Shown: positions 1 through 9,297, counted from the stretch's first letter. The stretch: 64,000 bases of DNA from Lactiplantibacillus pentosus (GCF_003641185.1 NZ_CP032757.1:1612001-1676000), one strand, 5' to 3'. Translations and numbers: made by a program. The notes: generated from the letters alone by a model not told the origin.

Positions 1-176
1 GCAGGCGCGAGTTCCTTGAATTCAACATCATCTTTGTGGCGGTGCCGGTAGACCAATTGGTAACAGAGCACGCCGATGAACCACGCGAAGGCCCCTAGGA
101 TTGGGTAGGAGACCAGTAGCAGCAGTACAAAGTTCCAGATGCTTTCGAAGGGCTTAAGTGTTTGCATAATTTCCAT
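1..176 (-). CDS. PgaC/IcaA-like glycosyltransferase, N-terminal part only
   Basis: Only the first 58 or so codons lie in the window; the gene runs off the left edge. The start ATG at 176 has a GAGGA ribosome binding site 7 bases upstream. The peptide begins MEIMQTLKPFESIWN, then has one long hydrophobic segment (about residues 13-42), then a basic stretch RHRHK. This resembles the N terminus of membrane family-2 glycosyltransferases that polymerise beta-1,6-N-acetylglucosamine, before their catalytic domain. The partner gene upstream ends 3 bases before this start, so the two are translationally linked. The catalytic part is not visible, so the substrate is inference. Confidence 0.55.
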   Translation of the reverse strand, partial: MEIMQTLKPFESIWNFVLLLLVSYPILGAFAWFIGVLCYQLVYRHRHKDDVEFKELAP

Positions 177-179
177 AGA

Positions 180-662
180 TTAGTCCTCGTATAATTTGTG
201 AATTTCGTTGACGTCGAGATTTTGTTCCGGATCAACCGTGTAGTGCTTGACGTGTTGACGGAAGGTGGCTTGTCCAAAGCGTTGCGTGTAAAAATTATTC
301 AAACGGCGCTTACGAACATCCAGCCGCTCTTCATCATATTGCCGTTCCTTACTAATATGTTGTTTGACCCGGTGATTGTTATGGATCGTGGAAATAATCA
401 CAATAATGGCAATCAAAATGAACGCAAAGATGAAGAACCGGTCAAAGAAGTAGAAGAGCGTCTTACCTTCCTCGTACTTCCAAGCGTGAATGAAGCGCGG
501 GTTGTTAGCTAACAGTGTTGACGAAATCGTCCAGTAGACCGGAACAGCCACGCAGATCCAAGCGACAATGGCGACGATGGTTTGCCAGATTTTTGTCCAC
601 CAATGACCCTTCGAAAAGTATTTGTCGGTAACATATTGTTTCATCACATCTTTTTTCTCCAT
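180..662 (-). CDS. PgaD-like small membrane protein, partner of the PgaC-like synthase
   Basis: A 160-residue membrane protein. The start is placed at ATG 662 because GGAGG lies 7 bases upstream; the longer open frame to 788 has no such site. Two hydrophobic segments are visible (about residues 25-50 and 73-93), followed by a charged cytoplasmic tail rich in Arg, Lys and Glu. This two-helix layout, plus a downstream glycosyltransferase gene 3 bases away, is what PgaD/IcaD accessory subunits look like. In those systems the small protein supports the polymerase in the membrane. Assignment rests on layout and context, not a strong motif. It could be another small accessory membrane protein. Confidence 0.5.
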   Translation of the reverse strand: MEKKDVMKQYVTDKYFSKGHWWTKIWQTIVAIVAWICVAVPVYWTISSTLLANNPRFIHAWKYEEGKTLFYFFDRFFIFAFILIAIIVIISTIHNNHRVKQHISKERQYDEERLDVRKRRLNNFYTQRFGQATFRQHVKHYTVDPEQNLDVNEIHKLYED

Positions 663-1397
663 AAACAGACCTCCATAATAAGTATTTTGATAACTCGCAA
701 TGGGTGCGATTAATTTATTTCTTGACTGATGGCAACCGTTTAAATGCTGATTATTGACCAGGGTTATCTTGAACTGAAACTGCGCCAAACAGTTTCAACT
801 CAGATTTGCCCTTTGACCATAATCATAAGCTTACACGAGGATTGCAGTTGCATGCAACGAATATGCACATCAGTATTATGGCATAAGTCAAACGCGCGAC
901 ATCACACTTCAAATATACGCTCAAGCACGCCATTTGTGAATCTATTTTGACGCATTTGGCCGATTCACATTTAGATGCGGATAGCAATATAAAACAACAC
1001 GATTCGTTCTCCGGTGGCATCATGGGACTAATTCTAGGCTTGATCACTGCGCCATTATCACCTTTGACAGAGTTAATGTCAGAATTCTTATCGCGACTAA
1101 CTTTTCAAGTCATGTTCACGGGTGTCGATAACGAGTGTGAACTGATGCCCACTCATGCCAACGAATTTCCACCAGCCATCCAACTAATTTAGTGACTATT
1201 TACGTCAGTGCCATACCAACTGAACCACAAGCATCAGCTAATCGCAGCATCCATCTTCAGCAAACTGATACTTTCATTTTCACTATATTGTCATTATATG
1301 GGTGGATTTTCGTTGCTTATTTTCAAAAAACAAATTATTATATAATGATGACTAAAATTAGCTCGTAATCGTCATGGAATCCGGTCCCAGTCCTGAT
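663..1397. other. gene-free stretch between divergent operons
   Basis: About 730 bases separate the minus-strand PgaD-like gene from the promoter of yqeG. Short open frames exist on both strands, but none has a ribosome binding site or a recognisable protein pattern. The stretch should contain the promoter of the PgaCD-like operon, but I could not single out a convincing one. Confidence 0.4.
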
Positions 1398-1427
1398 TTG
1401 GTCCGGTATTTCGTGAACCAGTATGAT
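1398..1427 (+). promoter_or_regulatory. candidate sigma-A promoter for the yqeG operon
   Basis: TTGGTC at 1398-1403 and TATGAT at 1422-1427 are separated by 18 bases, about 60 bases before the yqeG start. The match is reasonable but not perfect. Confidence 0.4.
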
Positions 1428-1490
1428 AAAATGGGCTAGTGGGGTTAGATCAATAACCAAATAATCCAGTGAGAAGCGAAGGGGATAACG

Positions 1491-2021
1491 ATGATTAATC
1501 AATTTAAACCAACTTGGATGATACCAGCAATTTATAATGTGACGCCAGCACAGCTACGGGCGCAAGGTATCAAGGCCGTTTTTACGGATCTTGATAACAC
1601 GTTGATTGCCTGGGATAATCCAGATGGCACCCCGGAACTGAAAAAGTGGCTGCATGCGTTGCAAGACGCTGGGATTCCGTTAGTCGTCGTTTCGAATAAC
1701 TCGGAAGCACGTATCGCCAAGGCATTGGAGCAGTTAGATTTGCCATTCGTTTCGCGGTCGTTGAAGCCGTTACCGATTGGACTCAATAAGGCCCGGCACG
1801 ATTTAGGCTTACACAAAAATGAAGTGGTGATGGTCGGTGACCAATACATCACGGACATGTGGAGTGCCCACTTAGCCGGTGTGCCCAGTATTCTGGTCAA
1901 GCCAATCGTGACGACGGATGCCTGGAATACGCGCATCAACCGCTTCTTTGAACGTTTTATTAAATTACGATTAGCACATGTTTATCCAGAAATGCATTTT
2001 CAGGAGGACTTAAATAAGTGA
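1491..2021 (+). CDS. yqeG: YqeG-family HAD phosphatase
   Basis: 176 residues. The HAD nucleophile motif DLDNTL is at residues 33-38 (D33 and D35), and a later GDQ motif with downstream Asp supplies the metal site, in the order expected for family IIIA HAD phosphatases. Start ATG 1491 follows an AGGGGATAACG site. The stop overlaps the yqeH GTG by 4 bases. In Firmicutes yqeG heads a conserved ribosome-assembly and NAD cluster, and that order is kept here except that aroE, present in Bacillus subtilis between yqeG and yqeH, is absent. The physiological substrate is not known from sequence. Confidence 0.93.
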   Translation: MINQFKPTWMIPAIYNVTPAQLRAQGIKAVFTDLDNTLIAWDNPDGTPELKKWLHALQDAGIPLVVVSNNSEARIAKALEQLDLPFVSRSLKPLPIGLNKARHDLGLHKNEVVMVGDQYITDMWSAHLAGVPSILVKPIVTTDAWNTRINRFFERFIKLRLAHVYPEMHFQEDLNK

Positions 2022-3154
2022 GTGAAACATCAGAAGAAACTTTATATTGTATCGGCTGTGGGGCGGCCATTCAAACGACGGACCCCAAAGCGGCGGGGTA
2101 TACCCCGAATAGTGCGCTGCAAAAATCATTAGCAAGCGATGCGCAGGACTTATATTGTCAACGTTGTTTTCGACTGCGGCACTACAACGAAATCGTGCCA
2201 GTTGGTTTAACGGATGATGATTTTCGGCGCTTACTGGCAACGATTCGAGATGCCAACGCGCTAGTCGTCTACGTGGTTGATATTTTTGATCTAAATGGGA
2301 GCATTATCCCGGGCCTGCAACGGTTCGTTGGTGATAACCCTGTTTTGTTAGTCGGTAACAAGGAAGACGTTTTGCCACGGCAATTACGGCGGACTAAATT
2401 GCGTGAATGGATGAACCAACAAGTTCGGGCGCAAGGTATCAAACCGGTAGACGTGGCATTGACGAGTGCTAAAAAGGGCCATGCTATTGACGACTTATTA
2501 GCGATGATTGAAAAATATCGGCGCGGTCGGGATGTCTATGTCGTTGGGGTCACGAATGTCGGTAAATCGACCTTGATTAATCGAATCATTGCCAATAATA
2601 CCGGTTTGAAGGACTTGATCACGACGTCGCGGTTCCCTGGCACGACGTTGGATAAAATCGAAATTCCGTTGGACGATGGCCACAAGATGGTTGACACGCC
2701 TGGGATTATTCATCCCGAACAGATGGCACACGTATTGTCTGGCGATGATTTGAAGTTGGTCTCACCGCAAAAAGAAATTCGGCCCAAAGGGTTTCAATTG
2801 GGCAACGGTCAGACCTTATTCTTAGGTGGCGTCGCCCGTTTGGACATCGTTGATACGCTGAAGCCAACTGGGACGGTTTACGTTGACAACAATCTGACGT
2901 TACATCGGACCCGGACAGAAAATGCCGATAATTTCTATACGAAACATGTCGGCGAGTTGATCACACCACCAACTGGCGCGGCAGTCGCAGACTTTCCACC
3001 GTTAGTTCGGCACGAATTCAAGGTCACTGAAACGAGTGACATCGTGTTTGAAGGCCTAGGATGGGTCACTGTTGCTGCGGATACGCGGGTTGCAGGCTGG
3101 GCGCCTAAGGGTGTTGCTGTGCTCACACGGCCAGCGATGATCAACAAACGCTAA
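2018..3154 (+). CDS. yqeH: YqeH ribosome biogenesis GTPase
   Basis: 378 residues, GTG start at 2018 with AGGAGG 9 bases upstream and a 4-base overlap with yqeG. The N terminus carries a four-cysteine zinc site (CIGC near residue 11 and CQRC near residue 48). The GTPase motifs occur in circularly permuted order: NKED (G4) comes before GVTNVGKST (G1), and DTPG (G3) follows. That order is diagnostic of the YqeH/YlqF group. YqeH is required for 30S subunit assembly in Bacillus. The gene sits in its usual position before yhbY. Confidence 0.96.
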   Translation: MSETSEETLYCIGCGAAIQTTDPKAAGYTPNSALQKSLASDAQDLYCQRCFRLRHYNEIVPVGLTDDDFRRLLATIRDANALVVYVVDIFDLNGSIIPGLQRFVGDNPVLLVGNKEDVLPRQLRRTKLREWMNQQVRAQGIKPVDVALTSAKKGHAIDDLLAMIEKYRRGRDVYVVGVTNVGKSTLINRIIANNTGLKDLITTSRFPGTTLDKIEIPLDDGHKMVDTPGIIHPEQMAHVLSGDDLKLVSPQKEIRPKGFQLGNGQTLFLGGVARLDIVDTLKPTGTVYVDNNLTLHRTRTENADNFYTKHVGELITPPTGAAVADFPPLVRHEFKVTETSDIVFEGLGWVTVAADTRVAGWAPKGVAVLTRPAMINKR

Positions 3155-3239
3155 TTAATGACTAGGACTGTTCCCGCCACGGATCGACAGCGAGTTCAGC
3201 CAGTCAAACTAACCATAATATAGGAGTAAATCAAATTTA

Positions 3240-3554
3240 ATGGAAAATTTACGTGGAAAACAGAAGCACTATTTACGTGGTGAAGCCCACCACATGCGGC
3301 CACTTTTTGCCGTGGGTAAGAATGGCTTGACTGATGAGTGGTTGACACAGCTGACTGGTGCACTCGACAAACGCGAGCTCATCAAAGTTAACATCTTACA
3401 AAATGCCGATGTGACGACTGCGGATGTGAAGGCGGCCATCGAACAAAATACGGCTATCACGGTTGTTCAAACCATTGGCCGGGTGCTGGTCCTATACTTG
3501 CCAGCAAGTCATGAGGAAGACCGGCACTACTCATTAGAAGTTGCAAAGTTATAG
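3240..3554 (+). CDS. yhbY: YhbY/CRM-domain RNA-binding protein
   Basis: 104 residues covering a single CRM (KH-like) domain. The start region with LRGKQKHYLRGEAHH and the loop around VGKNGLT are typical of YhbY, which binds pre-50S ribosomal particles. The start ATG 3240 has TAGGAG about 13 bases upstream, a little distant. It lies between yqeH and nadD as in other Firmicutes. Confidence 0.93.
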   Translation: MENLRGKQKHYLRGEAHHMRPLFAVGKNGLTDEWLTQLTGALDKRELIKVNILQNADVTTADVKAAIEQNTAITVVQTIGRVLVLYLPASHEEDRHYSLEVAKL

Positions 3555-3566
3555 GAGGAATGACGG

Positions 3567-4202
3567 GTGCAGACGGTTAATCAAACAGCGACGAAAGTTC
3601 TGACGGAAACGGTGACGAATCGACCTCGACGCCGTGTTGGTATTTTAGGTGGCACGTTTAACCCACCGCATTTAGGGCACTTGATCATGGCCCAACAAGT
3701 TGGTGACCAGCTTGGTCTGGATGAGGTTCGCTTCATGCCGGATGCTGAGCCACCACACGTTGATGAAAAAAAGACGATTGCGGTCGAGGACCGGGCCAAT
3801 ATGGTCCAAGAAGCAATCGTCGATAATCCGCTTTTTCGGTTGGAAACTGCCGAAATTGAGCGGGGTGGTAAGAGTTATACTTACGACACGATGAAGGCAC
3901 TCAAGGCGAAACATCCAGATACCCAGTACTATTTTATTATCGGCGGGGATATGGTCGATTATTTGCACACATGGTACCATATCGAGGATCTCGTGAAGCT
4001 GGTCACCTTTGTCGGTATCAAACGGACAGGGTATCCGACGACGAGTCAATATCCCGTCATCTGGGTCGATGCACCACTGATTGACATTAGTTCGACCCAG
4101 ATTCGTCAAAAAATCAGTCATGGCCATTCCGTTCGCTATTTAGTGCCGGAAGCCGTGGCCGCTTATATTAAGGAGCATCATTTGTATGAGCAAAACGATT
4201 GA
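3567..4202 (+). CDS. nadD: nicotinate-nucleotide adenylyltransferase NadD
   Basis: 211 residues. It transfers AMP from ATP to nicotinate mononucleotide, the penultimate step of NAD synthesis. The nucleotidyltransferase motif GGTFNPPHLGH starts near residue 27, and the second ATP motif ISSTQIR is near the C terminus. The start is GTG 3567 after AGGAGG. About 20 residues precede the catalytic core, slightly more than in many NadD proteins, so a later start is possible, but none has a better ribosome binding site. The end overlaps yqeK by 17 bases. Confidence 0.96.
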   Translation: MQTVNQTATKVLTETVTNRPRRRVGILGGTFNPPHLGHLIMAQQVGDQLGLDEVRFMPDAEPPHVDEKKTIAVEDRANMVQEAIVDNPLFRLETAEIERGGKSYTYDTMKALKAKHPDTQYYFIIGGDMVDYLHTWYHIEDLVKLVTFVGIKRTGYPTTSQYPVIWVDAPLIDISSTQIRQKISHGHSVRYLVPEAVAAYIKEHHLYEQND

Positions 4203-4803
4203 GTATACTGAAGACATTGTTCCGTATAGCCACGAAGCGTTAATGGCCAAAGTCGCAGCACAGTTGACTGATAGCCGTTATCAGCACTGCTTACGTGTTG
4301 AACAAACGGCGCGAAAGTTAGCTGAAGCCAACGGCGTGGACGTTGAATTAGCTGGAATTGCGGGCTTGTTACATGATTACGCCAAGCAGCGTGACGACGC
4401 GACCTTTATCGAGCTGATCAAGTCGCGGGGGATGGCACCAGACTTGGTGGCATATGGTAACGGGGTATGGCACGGCTATGTTGGTGCTGAACTCATCAAG
4501 GACGAACTACACATTTATAATGAGGCGATTCTCAACGCAGTGCGGTTGCACACCGTTGGGGCGCCGTATATGACGAAATTAGATCAAATTATTTTTATGG
4601 CTGATTTTATTGAACCGGCGCGAGATTTCCCAGGCGTTGATGAAGCGCGCAAGGCGACTGCTGAGTCGCTTGCAGCGGGAGTCCGTTTCCAGATTCAACA
4701 TACATTAGCCTATTTAATTCAAAAGGGTGCGCCCGTTTATCCACAGACGTTAGCAACTTATAATGCCTGGGTCGGTGGCGTTGCACCTGAATATGCCAAC
4801 TAA
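4186..4803 (+). CDS. yqeK: YqeK HD-domain phosphohydrolase (symmetrical Ap4A hydrolase family)
   Basis: 205 residues. HD-superfamily metal ligands are visible: His in RYQHCLRV, the HD pair in GLLHDYAK, and later His/Asp residues in WHGYVGAE and MADFIEPAR. YqeK proteins hydrolyse diadenosine tetraphosphate to ADP. The start ATG 4186 is inside the end of nadD with AAGGAGC upstream, so translation is coupled. The NadD-YqeK pairing is common and sometimes fused in Gram-positives. Confidence 0.93.
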   Translation: MSKTIEYTEDIVPYSHEALMAKVAAQLTDSRYQHCLRVEQTARKLAEANGVDVELAGIAGLLHDYAKQRDDATFIELIKSRGMAPDLVAYGNGVWHGYVGAELIKDELHIYNEAILNAVRLHTVGAPYMTKLDQIIFMADFIEPARDFPGVDEARKATAESLAAGVRFQIQHTLAYLIQKGAPVYPQTLATYNAWVGGVAPEYAN

Positions 4804-4820
4804 ATTTAAGGGAGAGTTTT

Positions 4821-5177
4821 ATGGATAGCAAAGAACTTTTACAATTAACTGTTGAGGCTGCTGATGACAAGCGGGCCGATGACATTGTCGCATTGGACGT
4901 CGCTGAAGTTAGCTTGATGGCTGATTATTTCGTGATTTTATCAGCTGATTCCAAACGCCAAGTCCAAGCCATCGCGGATAACATCGTTGAATTTATTCGC
5001 AAGGCGGGTTCAGACGTGAAGAGTGTCGAAGGTCGGACTGCCGGTGAATGGGTCTTGATCGATGCCGGTGACGTGATTGTACACGTCTTCCAAAAGGATG
5101 CGCGCGCACACTACAACCTTGAAAAGTTGTGGTCTGACGCCCCATTGGTAGACGTTGATCAATGGGTCAACGCATGA
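4821..5177 (+). CDS. rsfS: ribosomal silencing factor RsfS
   Basis: 118 residues, the usual length for the RsfS/Iojap family. It binds ribosomal protein L14 and blocks subunit joining when nutrients are scarce. The central VEGRTAGEWVLIDAGDVIVH is the family signature. Start ATG 4821 follows AAGGGAG. The stop overlaps the methyltransferase start as ATGA, consistent with one transcript. Confidence 0.95.
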   Translation: MDSKELLQLTVEAADDKRADDIVALDVAEVSLMADYFVILSADSKRQVQAIADNIVEFIRKAGSDVKSVEGRTAGEWVLIDAGDVIVHVFQKDARAHYNLEKLWSDAPLVDVDQWVNA

Positions 5178-5908
5178 TTTATCAGACGTTTGCCGAACTT
5201 TACGATGAACTTTTTGATCCAGCCATGTACCAGCAATGGCTGGATTTTGTCCGTCGGGAGTTACCTCATAAGGACGGTCAATTGTTGGAATTGGCCTGTG
5301 GAACGGGTCGATTGGGTGTGTTACTCGCACAGGATGGTTATCAAGTGACCGGATTAGATTTATCAGACAATATGTTGGCATTGGCTCAAAACCATGCGGA
5401 TGAGGCGGCGGTGACCTTACCACTCTTACAAGGGGACATGCTGGACTTATCAGCCATTGGCCAGTTTGATGCTGTCACGTGTTTTGCCGATTCATTTTGC
5501 TATTTGCCTGATATCGCGACGGTGCAGCAGGCTTTTGAGCAGGTTGCGCAGCACTTAACGGCGAGTGGTGAATTCCTCTTCGACGTGATTACGCCGTATC
5601 AAACGGATGAGGTCTATCCAGGTTATATGTATAATTATCGTGATGAAGACCGGGCATTTATGTGGACCAGTTATGCCGGGGAACAACCGCACAGTGCCGA
5701 GCATGATTTGACGTTTTTTATCTACAATGAAGACAAACAAGCTTTCGATGAAGTCAGCGAATTACATCAAGAACGCACGTATGTGTTAGCTGATTACCAG
5801 CAGGCACTGCAGGCGGCTGGATTCAGTCAAGTGACGGTGAGTGCGGATTTTGGTCGGCAACAACCGGATGCCCAGACGACGCGCTGGTTCTTCAAATGTC
5901 GTAAATAA
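5174..5908 (+). CDS. yqeM: class I SAM-dependent methyltransferase (YqeM)
   Basis: 244 residues from ATG 5174; an alternative ATG at 5162 adds 4 residues. I prefer 5174 because it forms the typical ATGA overlap with rsfS and gives the start MIYQTFAELYD. The SAM-binding motif I LELACGTGRLG is near residue 38, followed by motif II VTGLDLSDNML. The substrate is unknown. The gene is a standing member of the nadD-yqeK-rsfS cluster. Confidence 0.9.
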   Translation: MIYQTFAELYDELFDPAMYQQWLDFVRRELPHKDGQLLELACGTGRLGVLLAQDGYQVTGLDLSDNMLALAQNHADEAAVTLPLLQGDMLDLSAIGQFDAVTCFADSFCYLPDIATVQQAFEQVAQHLTASGEFLFDVITPYQTDEVYPGYMYNYRDEDRAFMWTSYAGEQPHSAEHDLTFFIYNEDKQAFDEVSELHQERTYVLADYQQALQAAGFSQVTVSADFGRQQPDAQTTRWFFKCRK

Positions 5909-5936
5909 AGTGAGTGAGTGTTGGGAGGCCTAGTCG

Positions 5937-7106
5937 ATGCAAGCAGTCGGGTTAATAACTGAATATAATCCATTGCATAATGGTCATCGCTATCACTTGC
6001 AGCGTGCCAAACAGCTGACTGGTGCCGATTGTGTCGTAGTCGTCATGAGCGGCAATTGGTTACAGCGTGGTGAACCCGCCATTCTGGATAAGTGGACCCG
6101 GTCTAAGCTAGCCTTGGAAAACGGGGCGGATTTGGTGGTTGAATTGCCGGTGTTTTATGCCACGCAGCCGGCCCACTTATTCGCTGAGGGTGGCATTCGG
6201 TTGTTGAGTGCGCTGGGCTGTACGAGTGTCGTTTTTGGCGCGGAACACCCAGATTTAGACTTTAAACGGTTGACGGCTGAGATTGAAGGCCATCAAGATG
6301 CGTTTAGTCACTACAACGCCACCTATGCGACGCAGTTCAACGCTGCCTTAAAAGCGGCGACTGGGGTGACATTAACGGCGGCCAATGACATGCTGAGCTT
6401 TTGTTATTACACTGCCAATCAGGCTTTGGCGCACCCGATGCAGTTGTATCCCATCCAGCGCCAACAGGCCGACCATGCTACGCCGACGATAACGGCTGGA
6501 CAAGCGTACGCGAGTGGCACAGCGATTCGTCAGGCAGCTTTTGCGCAGGATTGGCCTGCGATCGCGCCAGTCGTACCGAGCGATACACTGACGGCGTTAA
6601 AGAGCCAGCGGTTGCAGCGGTGGCAAGACTTTTGGCCGTTGCTGCATTATCAACTACTAACGGTCGACGTGGCTCATAGCGGGCAATACGACCAAATGGC
6701 AGAAGGACTCGAGTATCGCATGCAAGCGATGGCCCAACAAGCGACGGACTTTGATAACTTTATGCACCTTGTCAAGTCCAAACGGTACACGTATACGCGG
6801 CTCCAACGCGTGGCAACGGCAGCTTTATTGCAACTGACGCAACAGGAGGTGCAAGCCGCCCAAGCAGCACCGTATTTACGGTTGCTCGGGTTTACCCCTA
6901 AGGGTCAGGCTTACTTGCATCAGGTCAAAAAACAATTGCCGCTACCACTGTATACCAAAATTAATCAAGATTTACGACAACATGCGCTTAATCTTGATTA
7001 CCGAGCGGGACGGGTCTATGAATTAATTAATGGACAGTCTCAAGATTTATATCGGCGACCTTGGCGAATGCCAGCAATTTCAGTTGACCAACCAGAACTT
7101 TCTTGA
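5937..7106 (+). CDS. tmcAL: tRNA(Met) cytidine acetate ligase TmcAL (YlbM)
   Basis: 389 residues. The N terminus has GLITEYNPLHNGHRYHL, which contains the HxGH nucleotidyltransferase motif. TmcAL forms N4-acetylcytidine at the wobble position of elongator tRNA-Met from acetate and ATP. The motif SGNWLQRGEPA and the C-terminal tRNA-binding part are present, and the length is normal. Start ATG 5937 follows GGGAGG. It lies between yqeM and yceD-rpmF as in other lactobacilli. Confidence 0.94.
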   Translation: MQAVGLITEYNPLHNGHRYHLQRAKQLTGADCVVVVMSGNWLQRGEPAILDKWTRSKLALENGADLVVELPVFYATQPAHLFAEGGIRLLSALGCTSVVFGAEHPDLDFKRLTAEIEGHQDAFSHYNATYATQFNAALKAATGVTLTAANDMLSFCYYTANQALAHPMQLYPIQRQQADHATPTITAGQAYASGTAIRQAAFAQDWPAIAPVVPSDTLTALKSQRLQRWQDFWPLLHYQLLTVDVAHSGQYDQMAEGLEYRMQAMAQQATDFDNFMHLVKSKRYTYTRLQRVATAALLQLTQQEVQAAQAAPYLRLLGFTPKGQAYLHQVKKQLPLPLYTKINQDLRQHALNLDYRAGRVYELINGQSQDLYRRPWRMPAISVDQPELS

Positions 7107-7211
7107 TATGGTTAGGACTGATGACGGGCATTTTGACCTGTCAAGGAAAAAACATTGACAAAGGATTTTCACACAGGTATAATTTATCACGTTGCATTAG
7201 GAGGTTTTTAA

Positions 7212-7766
7212 ATGAAATGGTCACTTTCACAGCTTAAAACGTACCGTGAAACGCCACTCCAGTTTGATGAAGCATTGGACTTAAAACACTCCTTGATGAG
7301 CCGTTATCCTGAAATTATCGATGTTAAATCCGTTCACGCAACGGGTTTGGCCAGTTATGACAAGGATAATGTGCTGATCACTGCGAAGATTGACGCGACG
7401 TTAACGTTGCCGTCAAGTCGGTCGCTAACGCCAGTGGATGTGCCATTGGCTTTTCAGATGACAGAATATTATGTTCCCCAGGGAACGGATCTCAGTCGCT
7501 TTGACGAGGAGACCGATACGGTAATTATTTTACCTGAAGATGATATTTTAGATTTTGATGTCGCTGTGGAGGATAATATTTTAATTCACATCCCCATGCA
7601 GATTCTTTCTGAAGCTGAGCAAGACGGGGCCCCAATGCCAACAGGTAAGGGCTGGGAAGTTCTCTCTGAGGACGACCAAGCGTTGCAGGCTGCAGAACTT
7701 AAAACTGTTGATCCGCGTTTAGCTAAGTTAAAAGACCTGTTCCCTGATCAGGAAGACAAGGATTAA
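7212..7766 (+). CDS. yceD: YceD-family (DUF177) protein
   Basis: 184 residues, highly acidic in its C-terminal half (EEDTVIILPEDDILDFDV region). DUF177 proteins are nearly always encoded directly upstream of rpmF, as here, and have been linked to 23S rRNA accumulation. Start ATG 7212 follows TAGGAGG. A separate promoter may lie in the roughly 100 bases after tmcAL, where TTGACA occurs near 7154. Confidence 0.9.
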   Translation: MKWSLSQLKTYRETPLQFDEALDLKHSLMSRYPEIIDVKSVHATGLASYDKDNVLITAKIDATLTLPSSRSLTPVDVPLAFQMTEYYVPQGTDLSRFDEETDTVIILPEDDILDFDVAVEDNILIHIPMQILSEAEQDGAPMPTGKGWEVLSEDDQALQAAELKTVDPRLAKLKDLFPDQEDKD

Positions 7767-7825
7767 GTTAGCTAAGCGTATCAAAAATCACATTATGTGA
7801 ATTCATTTGAAGGAGGTGTAGGTTG

Positions 7826-8005
7826 ATGGCTGTACCAGCAAGAAGAACATCTAAGATGCGTAAACGCAACCGTCGTGGTCATATTAAATTGGCTACACCA
7901 AATTTGGCACCATGCCCAAATTGTGGCGAATTACGTGTATCACACCGTGTTTGCCCAAGTTGTGGTTACTACAACGGCAAGCAAGTCGTAAAAGTAAACA
8001 ACTAA
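7826..8005 (+). CDS. rpmF: 50S ribosomal protein L32
   Basis: 59 residues starting [16 protein letters not shown] 7826 is chosen over the adjacent TTG 7823 because AAGGAGGT is optimally spaced and the mature L32 family starts at this Met-Ala. Four cysteines in CPNCGEL and CPSCGYY form the zinc ribbon, so this is the zinc-binding form. A terminator follows. Confidence 0.98.
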   Translation: MAVPARRTSKMRKRNRRGHIKLATPNLAPCPNCGELRVSHRVCPSCGYYNGKQVVKVNN

Positions 8006-8073
8006 TTGTTAGTTGGTGAACAGTGACATTGCGGCCATGGCGCATGGCACTTTTCGTTACCATAATACGATCT

Positions 8074-8102
8074 TAAAAAACTCGCTTAGGCGGGTTTTTT
8101 TA
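8074..8102 (+). terminator. intrinsic terminator after rpmF
   Basis: ACTCGC, loop TTAG, GCGGGT, then seven T. The upstream A run makes it potentially bidirectional. Confidence 0.85.
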
Positions 8103-8454
8103 GTGTCTTCAATAAAGTGAATTTTGGGTCTCTGTCCAAAGTGGGGCTCTTCGTCAGAGATTGGAAACTTGTCTTGAACGGTTTTTTTCGGGTGTTTCGT
8201 CAAGTGGTGCTGATAGAATCTCGTCGTTTCGTCAAGTAGAGTTGACTGAAGCTTAATGGCGCTTTGCCCAGCGAGGTTGATGAAATCCAACTGATGTCCT
8301 TGGCTTGAATTGGTCCAGTTCCTTCAGCCTAATTGCGACGCCACATGGTCAACCGGGCTGTTTTGCATATTGATTGCGAGACCTCATCAGATTTCCGTAT
8401 ACTAAGGGAAACAAATGGGCACAGTCCCATGACGATTGTTACTGACGTAGCGAC
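8103..8454. other. gene-free stretch before the PepSY lipoprotein gene
   Basis: About 350 bases with no credible coding frame. A minus-strand open frame from TTG 8290 has no ribosome binding site and no family resemblance. It must hold the promoter of the next gene, but I see no clear match. Confidence 0.4.
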
Positions 8455-8469
8455 AAGGAGGTTGTGGCG

Positions 8470-9054
8470 ATGATGAGCAAAAGAAGTGGCGTCGGGCTGG
8501 TACTGCTAAGTGTGATCTTGTTAGCGGGGTGTGGGACCCGGCAGTCGGAGAAAGACGAGGCGACCAGCCAGTCGCGTAGTAGTCAAAGTAATTCGACCAA
8601 AAGTGTGACGGATACGACAAAGGTGTCCTTAAACGCGGCCATCAAGGCATTTCAACAACAATATCCGGATGCCGGTTTGACGAGTATCGAGCTAGAAGAT
8701 CAACTCGGCCGCCCCGTTTATACGCTGGAAGGTGTCGGTGGCACTCAAGAGCATGAATTACAGCTGAACGGGCGGACGGGAAAGGTCATCAGCAAACACT
8801 CCGAACGGCTGGACCAGGACGACCAAGCTGAGGTTGAGAACGACCGACTCAATTTGAAAAAGGTCATCAGTCCTAGTAAAGCGGTTGCGATTGCTGTCCA
8901 TGATCGTAATGGCGGTTATGCCAGTGAGCTCAAACTGGATAAGGACAACGGCACGACTTATTGGGAAGTCCAGGTGCATCAAGGAAAACAACAAGTTGAG
9001 ATTAAGATTGACGCCCAGGAAGGAAGTATTTTGAAAACTGAACATGACGATTAG
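8470..9054 (+). CDS. PepSY-domain lipoprotein
   Basis: 194 residues. Start ATG 8470 is 7 bases after AAGGAGGT. A lipoprotein signal peptide is clear: a short basic start, a hydrophobic core, and lipobox LLAGC with the cysteine near residue 21. A Ser/Thr/Gln-rich linker follows. Two PepSY-like repeats come next (AAIKAFQQQYPDAG with YTLEGV, and KAVAIAVHDRNGG with TYWEVQV). PepSY domains often inhibit or modulate peptidases at the cell surface. The partner is not evident from the neighbours. Confidence 0.88.
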   Translation: MMSKRSGVGLVLLSVILLAGCGTRQSEKDEATSQSRSSQSNSTKSVTDTTKVSLNAAIKAFQQQYPDAGLTSIELEDQLGRPVYTLEGVGGTQEHELQLNGRTGKVISKHSERLDQDDQAEVENDRLNLKKVISPSKAVAIAVHDRNGGYASELKLDKDNGTTYWEVQVHQGKQQVEIKIDAQEGSILKTEHDD

Positions 9055-9297
9055 GGTCACTTGGTTGTCAGTAAACAGTGGCGAAGAATCAACCAGTCAT
9101 GAGTCACGCAATTGAAAAGGTTCTTACTGAAAGTATCCGCGCAAAAGGCCTGTGAGTGACCCCAATGCGCTCTCAGAAGCTCGATAATAAATATGCCCAA
9201 ATACACGGCGCGTTGCCCCAGAGAGGGTGATGGGCCGTTTTAAGCGAGATAACGCGGACTGTTCGATTTGATGCCACGAATTTCAATGGTAACTAGT

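Noticed and set aside
823..1047. Minus-strand open frame of 74 codons rich in Cys
   Set aside because: No ribosome binding site and unusual composition; probably chance.
947..1192. Plus-strand open frame of 81 codons
   Set aside because: Starts with TTG without a ribosome binding site, no recognisable pattern, overlaps another open frame on the other strand.
6401..6679. Second-frame open reading within tmcAL
   Set aside because: Shadow frame inside a clear TmcAL coding sequence.
8057..8290. Minus-strand open frame of 77 codons after rpmF
   Set aside because: Covers the rpmF terminator and starts at TTG without a site.
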